64,000 bases of DNA from Rhodosorus marinus (GCA_029953675.1 JAMWBK010000001.1:3302501-3366500), one strand, 5' to 3'. Positions 30,601 through 44,872 are shown, counted from the stretch's first letter. Notes: generated by a model not told the origin, from the letters alone. Program-made: numbers and translations.

Positions 30601-31478
30601 AGTTTATCGAGCATCTGTGAAGGAACGACGGCTTGGACAGGCTGGGACTGAGCTGGTTGCTACCTCAGCGACCTTATTGAGGATACAAAAGATCGCGCAC
30701 AAACTTGTACCACCCAAAGCGTGCAACTTCCCCGCATGCAGATTGTGTGATGAGCCCCAGGACGGCCCAGTGCGAGTGTTAGTGACTGTCAGCTCTGTGA
30801 AATCGATCACTCTTGGGTTCCCTTCCGATGGACTTGTTGCCACTGCTGATGACGGAACCGAGTCCGTGATCGTCGAGGTTTCTTCTTTGAAGACGATATC
30901 CAGAATCCTCGGAATTCGAGGCCAAGAATATGCTTCCTTGGAGTAAGCGAAGAGCCTCGCCTTTGCTCGTTTTCGTTTGTCCTGGAATCAGGATACCTCT
31001 GGCTCGTGGTTGTGCTCAGAGTGTGAAACTTTTGAGTTGGATCAGGCTTTCCCAACCCTGTATCGGATAACAGCCTTATGAGATCATAATTATTCCTGAC
31101 TTGTTCCGTTCCATTTTCTCTTTTGCGGTTGACCTTTTCCGTAGGACATTTTCTACGCACATGAGAGCAAAGCGCAAGTCTGTGAACTTCAAGTTTGATG
31201 CAGGAAATCGCTTGCTAGTTGATTCGGACTATCAAGAGATAGCAGCTCAGCTGATCCTGGCGGTGGATAAGCCGAGACGGAACCTCAAGATCGTCGCCAG
31301 GGAAATGACGATGAAACAAACTCATTCGAAGGATAGGCTCCAACGCGTGATGGTGGGAGCCGGTAACGGCTCATCCTTCCCAACGTTTAGGAAAGACCAA
31401 CGCCACCTGCAGGTGCTGCATGTGGAGTTGCAATATTCCATCCGCGGAGCAATACGAGACAAACTTGATCGCATGTGA
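27648..31478 (+). CDS. CTC1: CTC1 homologue, CST telomere-capping complex
   Basis: Nine exons (27648-28259, 28343-28614, 28693-29069, 29123-29270, 29354-29485, 29571-29978, 30089-30419, 30536-30942, 31145-31478) join in phase to about 1006 residues. CTC1 is the large multi-OB-fold subunit that, with STN1 and TEN1, binds single-stranded telomeric DNA and recruits DNA polymerase alpha-primase. Several segments align in order with animal CTC1: LEGTLDGTSAGGLCIRGEGS, FLEPG followed by ASKLRRG, LVGVLVSSDRTGALRLFDSQ (human [20 protein letters not shown]), SHFEVLQPGRLYSI (human RWFEFLHPGQVYRL), and near the end VIVEVSSLKTISRILGIRG with EYASLE. The N-terminus is shorter than in animals and an upstream exon is possible. 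Intron 8 (202 bp) might hide a small exon. Confidence 0.8.
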
Positions 31479-31577
31479 TGACAGCCTACGGCCATTCCCA
31501 TGTATGAACAGATGATTGGAGCAGGAATGTTGGCAAGATCATAACTTATCAACAGGCCTCGTTAATTGCATATATTT

Positions 31578-31583
31578 AATAAA
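31578..31583 (+). promoter_or_regulatory. AATAAA polyadenylation signal of CTC1
   Basis: AATAAA lies 100 bp after the CTC1 stop, at a normal distance for a 3' UTR. The assignment rests on the hexamer and position only. Confidence 0.5.
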
Positions 31584-31585
31584 GC

Positions 31586-31608
31586 CCCGAAAATATGATA
31601 TTTTCGGG
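31586..31608. repeat. perfect 23-bp palindrome
   Basis: CCCGAAAATAT, one G, then ATATTTTCGGG: an 11-bp stem around a single central base, directly after the AATAAA. As DNA it is a perfect inverted repeat; as RNA it could form a hairpin at the CTC1 3' end. Confidence 0.85.
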
Positions 31609-33540
31609 ATGTTTCTCACTTTTCAGTTTGCTTGTCGGATCTTCAAGAATCCTTCCACAAGACGGCCGAACGGATCTATGCGGCTACGCACGGACTTCTC
31701 AAGAGCGGGTTCGTTGATAGAGTCAAGCCACAAAGAACCCTTCGCTCGCATCTTCAATGGAAGTTCTTACATCTTCATCCGACGCACGCAACTGCCTCTA
31801 ATTGTATGTGTAAGACTCATCAAGTGTGGAATGGGTCCTCATTGTAGAGTTCATCTTGGATCCTCTGACGCCCCGAAAATAAGCTCGCTTCCCATGTGAG
31901 CAGCGAGCTTCTTTTGATGTTGTAAGAAGCCGATGAGTACTGTCAGCATATTGAGAACTCCTTGTCAAAGGCAGCTTCGAAAATCTGATGTGAAGAAGTG
32001 GGCAGACTATGAGAAGGTTGAGAAGACTGAGCATCGTCTCACTTTTTCAAGTAACCAGCCGTGCCATTCACTGATACTCCGCATGCATACAGGCTTCATG
32101 GCTGTTCAATCTTGCGGTTCTCCACAAAAGGGAAATTACAGAGAGGATAATTGGGGACATGCTGTACCCCCTCCGCGAATATCCCCATTGCCCCCTTGTG
32201 TATGGGACATACCCTTGACTACAAGTCGAACTGCTGGCTCCAACGGGAGGTTTCGGGCGGACCTCTATCGGTCACATCTGTAGACATCTGTCTGGACCTC
32301 TAACTCACATATCTACCACGATCGCAAGCAACCATTCCGGATGCCCAGGCGGCCGGTTGGGCCAAAGGCTTTTAGTGTCCCAGTTTGTATATGAATAAAC
32401 GATGACATTTCAAGAGTTCGGGCCAAAAACTATTTTCGGTCGTCTTTGGAATGTCACCTCGGCGAAATTGACGGAGATTTGCTGATCAGGCTGATGTGCC
32501 CTCGCCTGGTCAGAATTTTGACGAGACTTGACAAGAAGTGTTTTGTGTATTGTCTCACCAGGGACTTCTCAAGTATCGAGCGCCACCGCCAAGCCTGCAC
32601 TGTAAGAACCCTCTGGTGAACAATCAATGGCCTGGATGCTCGCCTGGCGGAGCATTCTGTCTATTGGAGGATGGATTTTGAATATAGGCATAGGTCAAGA
32701 CGACCACATTGGGTTCAGCTAGCGATCCAAGAAAAGGCCGTCAAGCAATCCGATCGACTGCCCACAGCGTTGGATCGTATATTTTCCCATGGAGAGTGGA
32801 AATGGAGGTAGGGAGGCTTTTTCACATGTTTTAGATTCTGTCCCATTCGTCGACATTTCCGGCCGGGACAGCAGCGCGAACGCGCAACATTGACACTAGA
32901 CATACCCCTTGCAAAATATCATTTCCACCATAGGGGTGCTCAACATCAATCCCTCACATATTTTAGCCCTTATTTATTTCCTAAAGACAATAATGATGAA
33001 TTTTAACCCGTCAACCACTACACTCATAATACTTGTGGAAAGCCTCCACCCCCCTTCGCGGCGTCTTTCGAACAACACGCGTTTTAGACTTCAAGTAAGC
33101 ATGGGACAAAAGGCTGCAACAAACAATACCTTGTACACCCTTCCAACAAACAGAAAGTTACAAAAAAGTCCGTAAAATTACTTTATATGAAATAATGTTG
33201 TGGATAATCCCAGGGGTGGAAAAGATAGTTGACAGGAAAACTTGCATAATGGAATCTTTGTTTTTGATGACATTATTGGGGTTTTGGGTAAATCTGCAGT
33301 TTTCTTCTCATTTTCAAACAAACGTGGAGAGCGAGAGTTCTGAGGATTTGTTGCTTTTTCTCGCAGGAAGAGGGTTTTATATTTTGAGTAAGGTGAGGGA
33401 GCGTGGTAAGGAGCGGAGCAAGGTCTAGGTGACAGGAATCATCCCGCAGAAGTCTCTTCCTGAAATTTGATCTCAGTTTGAGGCTTTAGACTGGGAGATT
33501 GTGTGACAGAAATCAGCCCGCGGGCTTTTTGGTAGTCAGG

Positions 33541-34705
33541 ATGAATGAAGAGGTGATGATTGGATGCGCTGTGAGGATCGAGGAGGTGTCCGAGGCCATC
33601 GCATTGCTGACTAGTGTGGGACTTGGCATTGGGTTGTCCGCGGAATCGATTTTGTGCGGAGCCCATTACACGTGTAAATTTGTTTCCAGGGTTTTTTGCT
33701 CTCAGTCTGATGTCAGAGCTCTAGGCCTTGCGTCTTTGCTCGTTGCTGTGAAGATGGTGGAACCGGACTGGACGAAGCCACTGTGGTACATACTGAGCAG
33801 ATCTCTAAGTGTGTACAATTCCCTCCAGCTGCGTATTCAACTGACACGCTGCAGCCGCATCGTTGCTAATCATATTTTCTGCTTGGTTTCAACAGAGCAC
33901 CCCGCAAAAGAAGGGGTTCAGAGACTCCGAGACCTTGAGGACAAAATCGTTTCCACGTTGGAATGGAAGCTTGTATTCTACTCTCCGATTCATTATTTGA
34001 ATCGTTTATTGTGCGACTCAAACCTCGACGTTTCGACGGAGATCGTTCGCCAATTTTCATCCCACCTGCTTGTGGAAGCCTTGTTGTCCACGGGAGAAAG
34101 CTCATCTAGCACTCTAAGTCGGAAGCGCGGTAGATCGCCCTTGGATCAGAAGACCGTACTTCGATCGACAGCACAGGAACTCGCTGCAAGCCTCCTGCAA
34201 CACTGGTTCATAACGGACTCATGTATCAACCGGACGCCTGTCCCTGGCCTATCCAACCTCGATACCGCAAATGAACGGTTGTCCTCTTCTTCTTCCCCGG
34301 AGTTCGAAAGCTCGAAACGTGTTCATATGTGTAAGCCCATATCAACTAGGCTTCGCGCGGCTTGAAGCTCGTTGAGGGTGGTTGGCAGCTTGTGGTTTTA
34401 TTTTATGTTTTGAAAAGAAAATGCGCATATTAGCGAAAAATAGTGCTCTTGTGAATGTGTTACACTAATTATAAAAAGGTACTCAGCAACGCTTGGCGGC
34501 AGCTAACCACGGCCCGTTTCAGTCGACATCGCAGCGCGATCTCAAACTCCAGCCGGCTCCCCGACGACCAACTGGCCAAAAAATCCAACTTAAACGTGAA
34601 GAAAATTCTTCTGCTTTTTCCTTCGACGACTCGTTTTCTTCGAATCCACCCTCGTTTGGTATCAAAAGAAAGCCCTGCCTCGTCTACAAACCCTGCATCC
34701 TCTGA
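33541..34705 (+). CDS. cyclin-like protein
   Basis: Three exons (33541-33808, 33896-34330, 34503-34705) give 301 residues. The cyclin box is visible: SDVRALGLASLLVAVKMVEPDW (the A.K.EE helix region) and, after the first junction, RLRDLEDKIVSTLEWKLVFYSPIHYLNRLL, as in cyclins where a helix precedes the second repeat. Intron 1 is 87 bp and open, so read-through also gives a frame, but the spliced version brings the two parts to normal distance. The C-terminal third is Ser-rich with RKRG and ends in a Pro/Lys-rich segment encoded by exon 3 (KLQPAPRRPTGQKIQLKR). It presumably activates a cyclin-dependent kinase; the cyclin class is not clear. A Met 14 codons upstream is an alternative start. Confidence 0.7.
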
Positions 34706-35679
34706 GCTTTCATGGATCAACGTCTCAGGAGTTTGCGGGCCAGGTTAATGTTCAAACTTGCCACCAGATCCTACTTTTCTGAACTCTAGCGTCCACTATT
34801 TCTAGCTGAAGTCTCCTTGTGCGCCAAGGCTGAGCTCGGCTGCTGCTCTGATTGTAGTCAATTTCTGAGACGAAACCAGACAATCAATAATCGCACTTTG
34901 ATTGATATGCCAATATTGACTAAGTCAATCACCAGTGGAATATTGAGATTCGACTACGGTCGGGAATCGAGGAAGTCTCCGGAGTCGCTCTTGAGTAGAT
35001 CAGCTGGTCTCCGATCTCATCATGTCTTCATAGAGGTGGTCTGCGAAAACTTACATAGTGAAGCCCATTTAGATCGCTGAGATAGGATTTGAGAAGCGAG
35101 AGAACATATGTAAATGAACGACCAGTGATGTAATATCGCGTGGATCCCGGATATCTTTGGGCTCCGGTGAGATTACCGGGGTAAGCGGATCGGATCCTAG
35201 CGGACGTCCAGGCGAAGTTACGGTAATAGGGAGGTCGAAGTTCTCCGTTACTGGCTCACGCTAAGCATGAACATAGATGAGAAACTGAATGTCCAAGAAG
35301 CTTCAAATCAAAGCATGCATGACTACAAGTTTTACGCACCGGTACATCTCGATCCTCAAACTGCTGGTCCAAAATACTTAGATCCTCTAGGCAAGCTCCC
35401 CATTCAAATGGGATGCGAATGCTCCTTGAAAATCTCTTCCAGAACTGCGTCTGGATGCTCAATCGAGGCTTCCCAAAAGGAGCTCTGCAGTTGAAGCTGG
35501 GGCTACGCCTATGGAGTCGAATCGAAATCCCCCCTTTGCGTGCCATATTGGTCGTAACATTGGGCGTAGCATTGGTCATAACATTGGTCGTAACGTCAGT
35601 CGTAACATAGGTTGTAACATTGGGTGGAACAGTGGTCGAAATATTAGTCGGAGAGATCTCGACGAGGAGCAACAAGAGA
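34706..35679. other. spacer before the shikimate gene
   Basis: No gene is assigned. A minus-strand open frame (35256-35993, 245 codons) crosses the 12-bp repeat and the first exons of the plus-strand shikimate gene. Its Thr/Val/Asn-rich middle is simply the repeat, so it is treated as a shadow. Confidence 0.4.
35545..35650. repeat. 12-bp tandem repeat (GGTCGTAACATT)
   Basis: About nine degenerate units of GGTCGTAACATT end 30 bp before the start codon of the shikimate gene. The unit length is a multiple of three and several frames are open through it, giving N-I-G-R or V-V-T-L type peptides. Confidence 0.85.
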
Positions 35680-37933
35680 ATGGCACTGGTGTGCGTGAGC
35701 ATCACTGCTACATCAACAGGAGCTGCGCAGGCGGAAGTATGTCCTGTCACGAAGACGAGCATCTGTGGAAGCTGACAAAGGCTGAACAAACTTGTTGTTT
35801 TGTTTCTGTTTTGGTGAACGTCCGATAGATAGACATCGCAGAGTCCAATGAGGCCGAGATGGTGGAGCTCAGGCTTGATTTTCTTGCAGAAGGCGAGAAT
35901 TGGGAGAGCCTTGTAAGCTATGGAAAGCTTCCAAAGATAGTGACAAACAGGGTAGGATCTCGTTTTCACCAGCCATGAGGTTCCGCGAGCCATCGGAAGA
36001 TGTGAAGATCGCGTCGTATTCGCTCACTGATCCTCTGCTCCTGGCTTGTAGGCGAGTTGGGAAGGTGGAAACAGCGATGAGAGCGAGGAAGTCCGCCTAG
36101 GAAAGCTCATTCGGGCGTTGGATATAGGAGCTGACTTCATTGACGTCGAACTGAAGGCTGCAGAGACTTACGAACAGTTGATCCAAGGCACGCCGAAGAA
36201 GGGCTTGGTAAGGAAGGAATTTCGAGCTCCGGGATGGAAAAAAGAATTGATTTTGAAGGAGCGCGTAACGCTTTCTTTCCTCTGCAGAAGATTTTGTCTT
36301 ATCACGATTTTGAAAAAACTCCTAGCCTTGAGGAACTGAGCCAGATCTACGCAAAGATGCTCGAAAAAGGTGCAGATTTGTGCAAGATCGCCGTGACTGC
36401 CAACGACATTTCAGACTGTGCACGAGTGCTGCATGTGCTCCAAGGTATGATCGACCCAGCTTGGATAGATTTTTTGGGGCACTCATCACAGGCGTGAGCT
36501 CAAACTGAAGCTCTCTGTTATCTTTATTGACAGCTGCCACCAATCCGACCATCATGCTAGCAATGACTGAGAGAGGAATGTTAACGAGACTGCTCGCAGG
36601 AAAGTACGGTTCGATGTTAACCTTCTGCTCTACAAATTCAGGCAAGGAGTCTGCTCCTGGACAGATTGCCGTCGCAGAGCTCCGATCTTTGTATAGATTT
36701 AAATCGATCGAGAACTTAACCAGTAAGCGAATGCTTTTTTCGGGGTAATCCCTACCAAAGCACGTTTCCCCCCAGCCTGCTTGCCTCAACATTTACGTTC
36801 TTATTCCTGCCTTCCATCAGAAGTCTACGGCATCATCGGAAACCCTGTATCCCACAGCATGTCACCCGCCATCCACAACGCAGCATTCAAGCATCGAAAG
36901 GTGGATGCGGTTTACATTCCTCTCCTCGTAGACGATGTGGAGAAATTCCTCAAATCCTTCGATGAGTTCAAATTCAACGGTTTCAGCATCACTATCCCCC
37001 ACAAGGAAGCTGCCCTCAAGTAAGCTTTCCCAAACTTGCAATGACGACGCGCTTGGGCCGTTTGCTGACACTAGGACAGTCTGTCCAAGAGAGGCTCCAC
37101 AAGTTTTCTGATGCAAGTTTTTCTTTGCTTTTTGGACCAACAAAGATGCGTTGACGTCGTAGATGAGGTTGCGGAGAGGATTGGAGCTATCAATACCATT
37201 GTTAGGCTGAAGGATGGACGGACGAAAGGGTATAATACTGACTGGATGGCTGCTATTGGTGCGGTCGAGCGTGCTCTGCTTTCGCTCGATCCGGAATATC
37301 GAAGGAGGCAGGAAGCTCCACTGCGGATTCGGGAGGATGAGGGGGTGGAGCGACCGTTGAATGGAAAGCACGTGGTTCTGGTCGGTGCCGGAGGTGCCGC
37401 GCGGGGCATGGCGTTTGGCGCGGTGGAACGCGGGGCGAAGGCGCTGACAATCGTGAACCGAACCATGGAACGAGCGGAGAAGCTCGTCGGTGAGATGAAG
37501 AGCATGGGGAAACCGTGCGAGTGCACAGCGATGAGCATCGCTGCATTCCAAGCGGGAGAAGCTGGTGAGTTTGATGTAGTGATGAACTCAACATCCATTG
37601 GAATGCATCCAAACGAGGGCGATACTCCAGTTGACTCGGTGAGTCGATTCTTCGCAGCCACTTTTTTTTCGCTTCTTTCTACCAGTTTTGAACTCAAGAG
37701 TCTCTTTCTTCTTTCAGGACCTGCTGAGCGAGTCCATGGTAGTATTCGACGCTGTGTACAACCCTCGCGAGACTAGACTCCTACGAGAGGCCAAGGACAA
37801 AGGCTGCGTGGTTGTCGATGGCGTTGAGATGTTCGTCGGCCAGGCATTGAAGCAGTACGAACTATGGACAGAAACAAAGCCGCCTAAATCTGTCATGGAA
37901 GACGCCGTCCTTCGGGGGCTGAAGCTCAAGTAA
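35680..37933 (+). CDS. bifunctional 3-dehydroquinate dehydratase / shikimate dehydrogenase
   Basis: Eight exons (35680-35736, 35829-35951, 36052-36207, 36288-36444, 36534-36722, 36821-37019, 37146-37638, 37718-37933) give 529 residues. Residues 1-about 230 are type I dehydroquinate dehydratase: MALVCVSITA, EMVELRLDF, ILSYHDFEKTP with the catalytic His, CKIAVTANDI with the Schiff-base Lys, and SAPGQIAVAELR. The rest is shikimate dehydrogenase: YGIIGNPVSHSMSPAIHNAAF, ITIPHKEAALK, YNTDWMAAIGA, the NADP loop VGAGGAARG, MNSTSIGMHP, and VDGVEMFVGQAL. The fusion is the plant arrangement and performs steps 3 and 4 of the shikimate pathway. No transit peptide is seen at this ATG, although the frame stays open a little further upstream, so an upstream targeting exon is likely. 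Confidence 0.95.
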
Positions 37934-38201
37934 CAAAAAGGAAGCAGGATCGCCATCCGATATTCCGCAGAGGTCAATTCAGTGCAACTTATTGACTCCT
38001 TGGGCACCCTCTGCTCCATAGTCCGCAGGCGACGTCCTGTCACGCTCCGAACGGGTATCTCAGTAATGGCCAGTGCCTGACACTTATTTATAGCTTGCCA
38101 AGGATGGAGACTATAAAAATACACAATACAAGAAAGCGAGAGAAGGGTGCCCAAACTCTTTAAAGAGCGACTGGTGCTCCGCTCTCAGATGCAAAGGAAT
38201 A

Positions 38202-41077
<2,876 letters not shown>

Positions 41078-42502
41078 ATGCATTTAAGTGGATGGTTTGG
41101 GAACGGGATCACGCAAGGGCGGCCGCTGTTGATGAAAGCCGCGGATGGTTCTATCCATACGATGAGCTGCGAGCAGTTGTTCAAGCTCGGACGTAACAAG
41201 CGGGACGTCGGGATGGACGAGGATGGGGAGGAGTATGTCTGTGAGCAGGTAGATATTGAAGGTTGGAAAACGCTCTCCTCGAGAGATGAAACTCCTCCCC
41301 TTAAGCCTCTTTGGAGCGACGTACGGAGCATGCTCAAGTCCAAAAGGAATCTTCTCCATATTACATTCGGGTCGAGCCATGGTGAGGTAGTTGCGCTTCC
41401 GCAGACACGTGTTTGTTCTACAGAGGGCGACGTTGATCTCCACACGGGAGTGCGCAGTGGATTGAAGCACCTAGTACGCATCAAACCTCCCCCTCTGTCG
41501 AACGAAAGTCTGCCTGCATTGGACCTCGGCTCAGCTATTCGCAAGAGCAGCTCACTTCTCAATTATCAACAAGGCTCGAGCACTCCTCTGGATATCAGCA
41601 CAAGCGCACAGGCCCTCAGGTTTGACGCAATTGAAGAGCATGAACATAGGGTGAGGCAGTGGTAGGAATCGACGCGTAGCTCATGATTGGACTGTCTCCC
41701 TCGGTTCGGCAGGCTCTCTTATCAAGGCAGCCTTGTCCCTGCACCGTTTGAAGTCAATCGCCACTACCCGACAGACAGCTACAAGATCAGGATCCTCCTC
41801 AAGTTGTCAGCGCTTCTGCTCTGCCGATTTCAACTCCGTTGGGATTGCCGCAAGTTCAGAATCACTCCTCAGCTCGGTCTGAGCGATCCGGGCGCGCAGA
41901 TCCGAGACCTCTACGAGAGTTTGCAAAGCATTATTCTGTCCCCAAGCGCACGCGCGGAAATTGAGGTAGTCCAGAAGGGCTCCATAATGTTCGAATCCCG
42001 CGAGCTTGCTGCGTTCCTAAGGATGCTCACTGGGTGGGATTTTCAAGGCCCTATCCTCAGCAACTCGGCTGTGACAGGCATTCCTTCCTTTGTGTTCTCT
42101 CTGGCGCTCGCCGACCAGGTTTTCTTCTTCGATTTCTTTTCCGAGCAACTCATTTCCAACGTCAGAAACCCACTGATCGCGGCTGGGATTTCATACCACT
42201 ACGGTCAGCGGGAAAGTGAATGCGAGTTCATTATGGAAAAGAGCTCAGGTTGTGCAGTCTTGCCCCCTCAGTTCGCGGAGAAGGTCAGTCGGCGTCAACT
42301 TGCGCCCGTCGAAACGTGGAGTTTCGAGACGTACCACTGCAACTCAACCTACTCACTTGATGTGGACAACAATTGGTACGCTGACGGTATGGGCCTCACC
42401 GCCCTCCGTGGGATGGATTTGAGAAAGGGTTTCACAAAACCGAAGTTAAGGAACCCCAGGGTTAATAAGTGGAACTACGGTAACGCATACAAAATCCTCT
42501 AA
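41078..42502 (+). CDS. protein with degenerate Hint/intein-like ends
   Basis: Two exons (41078-41661 and 41713-42502) give 457 residues. Both ends resemble intein blocks. Residues 11-29 (ITQGRPLLMKAADGSIHTM) look like the block A consensus (C-L-x-x-G-T-x-V-L-M-x-DGS), with Gly where the catalytic Cys would be. Residues 91-140 (LLHITFGSSHGEVVALPQT and on) look like block B, with the T..H histidine missing. Residues 406-425 (STYSLDVDNNWYADGMGLTA) resemble blocks F/G (Y-D-L-x-V-x-x-N-x-x-Y-x-A-x-G), with no terminal His-Asn. About 260 residues lie between, roughly the size of a homing-endonuclease insert, but no clear LAGLIDADG motif is seen. The gene model is sound, since phases match and the second exon is a long clean frame. 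The family assignment is tentative. Confidence 0.55.
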
Positions 42503-43092
42503 GGAAAGGTGGAGTTCTTCCTTGGCTGACTAACTGAAGCTTCGCATTCATCAAGATCGGCCCAAGGCCAAGACTCTTGCCCGGACCAGACGGAGACCCC
42601 TTTGAAAAACGCAAGCCAATGCATCGCTGATGCGGCTTCCAACCAGCAGTCAACAACAACCGCAGAAAAACAAAGCTCAGCAACATAGGGACCACACCAA
42701 AGATCATCTCCACCAAGAGCTTCGAGCGCCGACCACGGATGAAAAGCAAAATGCGGCAGTAAAAAATCATAATCCGTCATTGTCCCGGAAAAAAATTGAA
42801 TTCCGTTCCTTTTACTTCCTCATTGTATCCTCGAAAGACCGGTACCTGAACTTTTGCTCGTCTGTTGAGTTCGTGAAAAATAAAAACAGGATCAAAAGGA
42901 GCAGGGCTCTCCTCACATATAAACACAAAGCTATCCCAAAAAGAGGGAGCGACAATAGTCTTGAAAACAAAAAAAAGGACAGAAAAACACTTTCCCATTC
43001 CGGCCAGGCAAGACAACTCGACAAGTATCTCGGGCTCTTTGGGTTCCTGTTTCTGTGCTATATAAAACAAAAGGGGTCCTCTACTCATGTCC
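42503..43092. other. convergent 3' spacer
   Basis: Between the Hint-like gene and the convergent amino acid transporter. A 276-codon plus-strand frame (42630-43460) spans it and runs antisense into the transporter; its Lys/Asn/Arg-rich content shows it is not a gene. Confidence 0.45.
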
Positions 43093-44691
43093 TCAGACAG
43101 CGAGGAAACGCATCCTCAGTTGAGAAAGAATGGTCTTCGCCGAAGCGCCAAGGCCAAGCAGTCCTGCAGTCCCCGCCCCTACGATTAGGATGCTATGCAG
43201 AACCACCGATAAGTTGGTCATTGAATCATAGTTGTAGACCATCCACAGCAGCGGAGGGACTGCAAATGACAGAGAGAAAATTCCAATCGAACTGTACAGG
43301 GACATCAGGTCGCCGAAATTTGGTACGCAGAAGGCGACCACCGCGGAACCAACAAGCACCATCCCACTCAAGACTGCCCATCCGATCTTTGGCGATTTCC
43401 CATACAGAGCCTCCCGGATGCGAGGTGCTTTGGAATCCAAAAACTCCTCAAGACCGATGACAATCACATAGGACTCAATGCAGTAAGCAACGAGGACGTG
43501 TACCATGAGACAGAGGTGCGCAATCATGGAGAAAACGGTGTTCGAAGGGAGGCTCATAGTTATTGGGCTCTGCACTGCAGCTCCGTACGCGAGGAATCCT
43601 GTTGGACATGAGCAAAAAAAGGCGGCAAGGTGAAGATGGTGGTTAGCAACCCACGGGACAATTCGTCTCAAGAGATTTCGACTTTCGGTATTTGAAGAAG
43701 GCGTGCGGCGTTCTTGGTGAAACTGGGTTGTGACAGTAACATACCGAAGACGCCAATGACAAGGTAATTGCTGAGCATGATTCCCTGCGAAGTGAACAGT
43801 GCCCTTTTAAAATCTTGCGGCTTTCTCATTTCAGAAAGTACCTCAAGAAAAATCACGTGGCCCCCGAATGCAAACGCAATCGCTGTTAGGCCATTGATTC
43901 GGTCCAACGAAAAGCCCTTCACCGCTTCCACGGTTGCCGCGGTGGCAGCTGCGACTGCGCCTCCGTCTTTCGGCGAGTACAGAATCTTCACAACTTGGCC
44001 AACGACGATTCCGTTGACAGCAATGATCGTCGCTACTCCCATGAGCGTCATGAAGCTCGCTTCGTGCAGCGATTGCACCTAATATGGAAACTGTGTGTTC
44101 AGACACACAGGCTATCAAACAAACAACAGAGAAACGCAGCGCGACCTATGAGGCAGTATGACCTACCTGGACAAAGGGGAAAATGAATATCGCCGTGCAT
44201 AAAAGCCAACCCAACTCGCCCAACTGAACGTTCCACATAAGCTCCTGCAGAGAAATCTTCATTGCCGTAACAAATATACAGCAGACTCCAAAAAGGTAGC
44301 TATAAGCAACTAAAATGACAAAAGACCTCGCCCACACCCCACACCTGTGCCCGAACCTCCCTTCGAAAACCTCAAATACGAGGTCGGCATAAGTATGTGG
44401 CTTGTGCCCAGCCATGTATAGTTTCCACAGCAAAATGCCAGAATATACAGACATAAAAAGTACAGCAAACAGCCATCCAAGCCCCAAAGTCCAGCCCGTC
44501 TGCTTCAGCGCGAGCGGTAGCCCGAGAACTCCCGTTCCCAACATACTCGCCACAACAACCATACACGACTCGGTCCAATCACAGTTCTTTCCATGTCGTT
44601 CGCTGTCCAACAGTGGAACTCTCTCACCAACTCCACCGTTAACAACCATCGTTCTCCCTCGGCCCTCCGACCCCCCTCTCTCCCCCTTCAC
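43093..44691 (-). CDS. amino acid transporter, AAAP family
   Basis: Three exons (44691-44167, 44078-43745, 43598-43093) give 454 residues, or 440 from the Met at 44649. After a soluble N-terminus (ERVPLLDSERHG) the first helix carries the family motif VVASMLGTGVLGLPLALKQTGW, followed by about ten more hydrophobic helices, for example LGWLFAVLFMSVYSGILLW, LTAIAFAFGGHVIFLEVL and IGWAVLSGMVLVGSAVVAF. The segment after the second junction (FLAYGAAVQSPITMSLP) corresponds to the YLAFG..V..SI.LNLP region of AAAP/SLC36-38 type carriers and fixes the splice. It is a proton- or sodium-coupled amino acid permease of the plasma membrane or an internal membrane; the substrate is not readable. A TATA-like box lies 173 bp upstream. 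Confidence 0.9.
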
Positions 44692-44863
44692 AAACTCCTA
44701 AACCTTCCCGCCACTAAACAAATTCACAACACAGTCAAAATTCTCTCCCCAAAAATTTACTCTTTTAGAAGACACACCTCCTCCAGCTACTCCCTCCCAG
44801 TCCCTTACAGCCGTCGCTGTCCCCGCTCCAGGCTCTGTACCAGACACCTCCCTCTCAACCTCA

Positions 44864-44872
44864 GTTTATATA
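44864..44872 (-). promoter_or_regulatory. TATA-like box of the amino acid transporter
   Basis: TATATAAAC on the minus strand, 173 bp before the first candidate start codon. Confidence 0.4.

Larger units (their letters stand above)
31479..33540. other. spacer, no gene recognised
   Basis: Two kilobases between CTC1 and the cyclin-like gene. It contains an AATAAA and a perfect palindrome just after CTC1, several unremarkable short frames, and an AT-rich part from about 32900 to 33300 that probably includes the cyclin promoter. Two similar strings, GTGACAGGAATCATCCCGC near 33430 and GTGACAGAAATCAGCCCGC near 33502, precede the cyclin start. Confidence 0.4.

Noticed and set aside
35256-35993. 245-codon minus-strand ORF with Thr/Val repeats
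   Set aside because: It is antisense to the first exons of the shikimate gene; the repetitive part is only the 12-bp tandem repeat read in another frame.
42630-43460. 276-codon plus-strand ORF
   Set aside because: It is antisense to the last exon of the amino acid transporter, has a Lys/Arg/Asn-rich non-protein composition and no motif.
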